Below are positions 61,499-64,000 of a stretch of 64,000 bases of DNA, one piece after another. Made by a program: the position numbers and the translations under genes. Position 1 is the first letter of the stretch. Each line of letters begins with the position of its first letter. The stretch is from Paraflavitalea sp. CAU 1676. GTDB taxonomy: Bacteria > Bacteroidota > Bacteroidia > Chitinophagales > Chitinophagaceae. The notes under the pieces were generated by a model that was given only the letters and a program-made list of their open reading frames with translations, ran no database searches and was not told where the DNA came from. Where the stretch lies: contig NZ_JARHUJ010000006.1 in assembly GCF_029223285.1 (NCBI RefSeq), positions 496,001 through 560,000 of the forward strand, written 5' to 3'.

Positions 61499-61927
61499 CT
61501 AACTGCTGTGATCGGCAATGATCACCCATTGGCCATTGATCTTGCGGAACATCAACGTGTAATGTCCACCCACATCACCGGCATTGCGTTTCAGGTGCCA
61601 CTTGCCTACTACAAAATAATAGTCCTTGCTAAGGCGCTCTACCTTGATGAGGTTGAAGGTCAGCGTACCCATCTGGTCCGGACCATTATACCCCTTCTTA
61701 TAATTGTTGAGCGTATTCTGGTAACCATAGGTAACCCCGCTTTTACCAATGAACATCAGGGAATCGTTGTTCCAGTAACCCTTCATGAACTCCTCGAGAT
61801 TGCCCTTGTTCCAGGCTTCCGTTTGCTCCTGGAGAATTTGCCGGATGGCCTTTTCGTCGGCAGATTGGGCTTGAGTTGAAGTAAACGAGAAAGAAAGGAT
61901 CGAAACAGTCAGCAGTAGGTATTTCAT
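61499..61927 (-). CDS. Secreted NTF2-like protein (DUF4440/SgcJ type)
   Basis: The 142-aa protein has a signal peptide (MKYLLLTVSILSFSFTSTQA) and an NTF2/SnoaL fold: SADEKAIRQILQEQTEAWNKGNLEEFMKGYWNNDSLMFIGKSGVTYGYQNTLNNYKKGYNG, then YFVVGKWHLKR, VGGHYTLMFRKINGQWVIIADHSS. The C-terminal HYTLMF..INGQWVI.ADH is the usual DUF4440 end. These periplasmic proteins are often ligand binders without catalysis. It follows the DeoR regulator on the same strand by 62 nt. Confidence 0.85.
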   Translation of the reverse strand: MKYLLLTVSILSFSFTSTQAQSADEKAIRQILQEQTEAWNKGNLEEFMKGYWNNDSLMFIGKSGVTYGYQNTLNNYKKGYNGPDQMGTLTFNLIKVERLSKDYYFVVGKWHLKRNAGDVGGHYTLMFRKINGQWVIIADHSS

Positions 61928-61989
61928 ACAGAAGATTGAAACAGGAAGATACCACTGTTTCCAGTAACGGGCCTAACCTCAATTAACCA

Positions 61990-62757
61990 TTAATCAGCAA
62001 TGATTACCCGCACACCGCTCTTTTCGATCTTCGAAACGGTAGCCGGGTTAACCTCGTTGTCTGTAATGATATAATCTATCTGATCGAGGTTGCAGATCTT
62101 GCCCAGCCCCCGGCGGTCAAACTTGCTGCTGTCCGCAAGGACCACCACCGTTTGCGCCATACCGATCATCTTTTGGTTCAGACTGGCTTCCACGATATTG
62201 GTGATCGACAGGCCATGCTCCAGGTCAATGCCGTCCACACCGATAAAGAGTACGCCACAGGATAGTTCATCGAGTATCTTTTCGGCGAAAGAACCCGCCG
62301 TAGAGGAAGAACTTTGGTGCACCAGGCCACCCAGTTGCAGGATCTCGATATTAGGACGGTTGCAAAGCTCCATCGCTACTTTAAGCGCTGGGGTAATAAC
62401 AATGATCCGTTTGTCCGACTGTAAACAACGCGCCAGTTCAAAAACCGTCGTGCCCGAACCTATAATGATGGAATCGTTTTGACCGATCAGGTTCAGCGCC
62501 GCCCGCGCGATCTTTTTCTTTTCTTCCGATTTGATGAACTCCTTTTCATTGATCGGGCGCTCGATGGTGTACGGATTATTCATCGAACCGCCGCCACGGG
62601 TACGGAACAATAGCTTCTTTTCTTCCAACAGCTTCAGGTCCTTTCGGATCGTTACCCCGCTCACCTGCATTTCATCGATCAGGTCCGGGATACTCACTTT
62701 TCCCGTTTCCCGCAGCTTGTTTAAGATGAACTGGTGCCTGTCTGTTATCGATTTCAT
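61990..62757 (-). CDS. DeoR/GlpR family transcriptional regulator
   Basis: From the ATG at 62757 the protein is 255 aa. The N-terminal HTH is DRHQFILNKLRETGKVSIPDLIDEMQVSGVTIRKDLKLLEEKKLLFRTRGGG, with the DeoR signature. The effector domain follows, with IGQNDSIIIGSGTTVFELARCLQSDKRIIVITPALKVAMELCN (GSGTT phosphate-binding motif), LDELSCGVLFIGVDGIDLEHGLSITNIVEA and ADSSKFDRRGLGKICNLDQIDYIITDNEV. It probably senses a sugar phosphate. It is divergent from the SusC gene at 63160, so that gene and the region between are its likely targets. Confidence 0.92.
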   Translation of the reverse strand: MKSITDRHQFILNKLRETGKVSIPDLIDEMQVSGVTIRKDLKLLEEKKLLFRTRGGGSMNNPYTIERPINEKEFIKSEEKKKIARAALNLIGQNDSIIIGSGTTVFELARCLQSDKRIIVITPALKVAMELCNRPNIEILQLGGLVHQSSSSTAGSFAEKILDELSCGVLFIGVDGIDLEHGLSITNIVEASLNQKMIGMAQTVVVLADSSKFDRRGLGKICNLDQIDYIITDNEVNPATVSKIEKSGVRVIIAD

Positions 62758-62895
62758 ACCATAAAGTTTAACCGGACACAAAATTCATAATAAAAGGTTG
62801 ATATTTCAAAAACTTACAAAGAGTTTACAATAAATAAATACCCCAGCCTTAAAAATGGCCTGGTTTCCCTTTCATGGGCTTTCATTTGATTTTAA

Positions 62896-62928
62896 TTTGT
62901 TTGTTTTGCTTTAAGTTTGTTACATTTG
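62896..62928 (+). promoter_or_regulatory. Candidate promoter of the SusC-type gene
   Basis: TTTG (62896-62899), a 21-nt spacer and TACATTTG (62921-62928) match TTTG-N19-21-TAnnTTTG with no base mismatch. The leader to the ATG at 63160 would be about 225 nt. The palindrome at 62928 lies over the start site. Confidence 0.6.
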
Positions 62929-62941
62929 GTTTCACGAAACC
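62928..62941. promoter_or_regulatory. Palindrome over the SusC start site, candidate DeoR operator
   Basis: GGTTTCACGAAACC has perfect 6-bp arms around AC. It begins at the last base of the -7 box TACATTTG and covers the expected +1, as a repressor site would. Confidence 0.55.
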
Positions 62942-63075
62942 GGTTAATAGGCACCAATTTAGACCCATTTACAGGTTTCAGATAACCCGATTGCTCTTTC
63001 AGGATGCTTTAATTCGCTAATTATTTGTTTACAGGATGGTAACATTTTGTTTAAACAGGTTTCATTCTTTTGCTT

Positions 63076-63091
63076 TTTCATTCAAATGAAA
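63076..63091. promoter_or_regulatory. Second palindrome in the SusC leader
   Basis: TTTCATTCAAATGAAA has 7-bp inverted arms around CA. Nearby TTTCAT repeats (62871-62886 and 63060-63065) resemble the repeated TTTC units that DeoR-family regulators bind. It is 69 nt upstream of the SusC start codon. Confidence 0.4.
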
Positions 63092-63159
63092 TTGTAAATG
63101 AAACAAAAAGTAATCAGTATTAAACACCTGAAAGTATGTTGCTAATAAACTATGCTGTT

Positions 63160-64000
63160 ATGAAAAGAACCCAAAGCCTCGCCATTGTGCGCAGGGCCCC
63201 TGCTGCCCTGCAGCGACTAACGCTCTCCCTGTTGCTCTTCCTGATGATCTATCCATTGGCCGCTCAGCAAACCGCAAACCTGCAGGTAAAAGGACAGGTC
63301 ACCGACGAGAACGCCCAACCCCTTTCCGGCGTTAGTATTTACCTCAAAGGCGATCAAACCAACGGCACCACGACCAACGAGAATGGCGAATACGCAATCT
63401 CCCTTACCAACAGCAAAACCACCCTCGTATTTTCGTTTGTAGGATATGCCAACAAGGAAATGGCAGTCAATGGCACGGCCACTCTCAATGTAGCCCTGCA
63501 AAAAGACCAGACCAATCTTGGTGAAGTGGTGGTAGTAGGTTATGGCACGCAGAAAAAGGTAAACCTCACCGGATCGGTGGCCACCATCTCCTCCAAAAAC
63601 CTGGCTTCCCGTCAGGTTGGTCAGGCATCCGCAGCCCTCCAGGGTCTTGCGCCAGGCGTTACCGTGGTACAGTCTACCGGCCGCCCCGGGGCCGACGGAG
63701 GCACCATCCGCATTCGCGGCATCGGTACCCTCAACGACTCCGATCCGATGGTACTCATCGATGGCATCGAAGGTTCGCTCAACAACATCGATCCCAATCT
63801 CATTGAGTCAATATCCATACTTAAAGATGCAGCCTCCTCTTCCATCTATGGTTCACGGGCTGCCAACGGCGTTATCCTCGTTACCACCAAAAGAGGAAAA
63901 GGCACCCGCATCAACGTGAATTATAGCGGCTACGTAGGCTGGCAAAAGCCCACCAACCTGCCCGATATCGTGAATGCCGTCGACCACATGGAAATGCTCA
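63160..64000 (+). CDS. SusC/RagA family TonB-linked outer-membrane protein (3' end missing)
   Basis: The frame starts at the ATG at 63160 and runs off the window, giving 280 residues. A signal peptide (RLTLSLLLFLMIYPLAAQQ) is followed by a carboxypeptidase-like domain (VKGQVTDENAQPLSGVSIYLKGDQTNGTTTNENGEYAISL, ending FVGYANKEM), the SusC motif LGEVVVVGYGTQKK, and the plug (QGLAPGVTVVQSTGRPGADGGTIRIRGIGTLNDSDPMVLIDGIEG, SILKDAASSSIYGSRAANGVILVTTK). No STN domain is present. A SusD gene is expected beyond the window. It is divergent from the DeoR regulator, its probable controller. It is only distantly similar in sequence to the SusC at 20887. Confidence 0.93.
   Translation, partial: MKRTQSLAIVRRAPAALQRLTLSLLLFLMIYPLAAQQTANLQVKGQVTDENAQPLSGVSIYLKGDQTNGTTTNENGEYAISLTNSKTTLVFSFVGYANKEMAVNGTATLNVALQKDQTNLGEVVVVGYGTQKKVNLTGSVATISSKNLASRQVGQASAALQGLAPGVTVVQSTGRPGADGGTIRIRGIGTLNDSDPMVLIDGIEGSLNNIDPNLIESISILKDAASSSIYGSRAANGVILVTTKRGKGTRINVNYSGYVGWQKPTNLPDIVNAVDHMEML

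Overview
The window reads as a chromosomal segment of a Bacteroidota bacterium, most likely of the Chitinophagaceae or a close relative. The signs are two SusC-type receptors (one with SusD and a FecI/FecR pair), a TonB receptor followed by a DUF4249 lipoprotein, a Por/type IX secretion C-terminal signal on an M1 peptidase, a PIF1-like helicase with a C-terminal HTH domain, many small lipoproteins, and promoters fitting the Bacteroidota pattern TTTG-N19-21-TAnnTTTG. Base composition looks even, roughly half GC. I saw no insertion sequence, phage gene, tRNA, rRNA or CRISPR array. Genus and species cannot be fixed from what I can see.

Layout. 1-4.4 kb: tail of an outer-membrane protein, a 49-aa conserved protein, an AraC regulator, a CPA1 Na+/H+ antiporter and three small lipoproteins. 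4.4-18 kb: three helicases (PIF1-like, UvrD/PcrA, SNF2) interspersed with a lipoprotein, a LytS/LytTR two-component pair, a luciferase-like oxidoreductase and small proteins. 18-26 kb: a minus-strand locus running sigma factor, FecR, SusC, SusD, secreted endonuclease/exonuclease/phosphatase-fold enzyme, closed by a terminator. 26-30 kb: a TetR regulator and an acyl-CoA thioesterase that share a palindromic operator, a PAS histidine kinase and a DMT exporter. 30-38 kb: TonB receptor/DUF4249 pair, a GIN-domain lipoprotein, a BP74-like lipoprotein and a large AsmA-type protein.

38-47 kb: a seven-gene minus-strand operon for a MacAB-TolC-like efflux complex (adaptor, TolC, ATPase, two permeases) ending with its own NtrC-type activator and histidine kinase. 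A near-consensus sigma-54 promoter and a 22-bp palindrome lie directly upstream, and the sigma-54 gene rpoN is 5 kb away in the same window. 47-53.8 kb: MATE exporter, AI-2E family transporter, L,D-transpeptidase, PAP2-like membrane protein, rpoN and a small secreted protein. 53.8-58.2 kb: a MarR / family-10 glycosyl hydrolase-like / DegT aminotransferase operon and a radical SAM-SPASM enzyme. 58.4-64 kb: an M1 peptidase with a T9SS tail, GH25 lysozyme, a small membrane protein, an NTF2-like protein, and a DeoR regulator divergent from a SusC gene that runs off the window end.

The best leads are regulatory: the sigma-54 efflux operon that carries its own activator, the twin TetR operators placed against the -7 boxes (one next to a probably leaderless start), and the operator over the predicted start site of the DeoR-linked SusC gene. 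No system here is clearly new as a whole; the BP74-like lipoprotein and the SusC/SusD/phosphatase-fold locus are the least explained parts.
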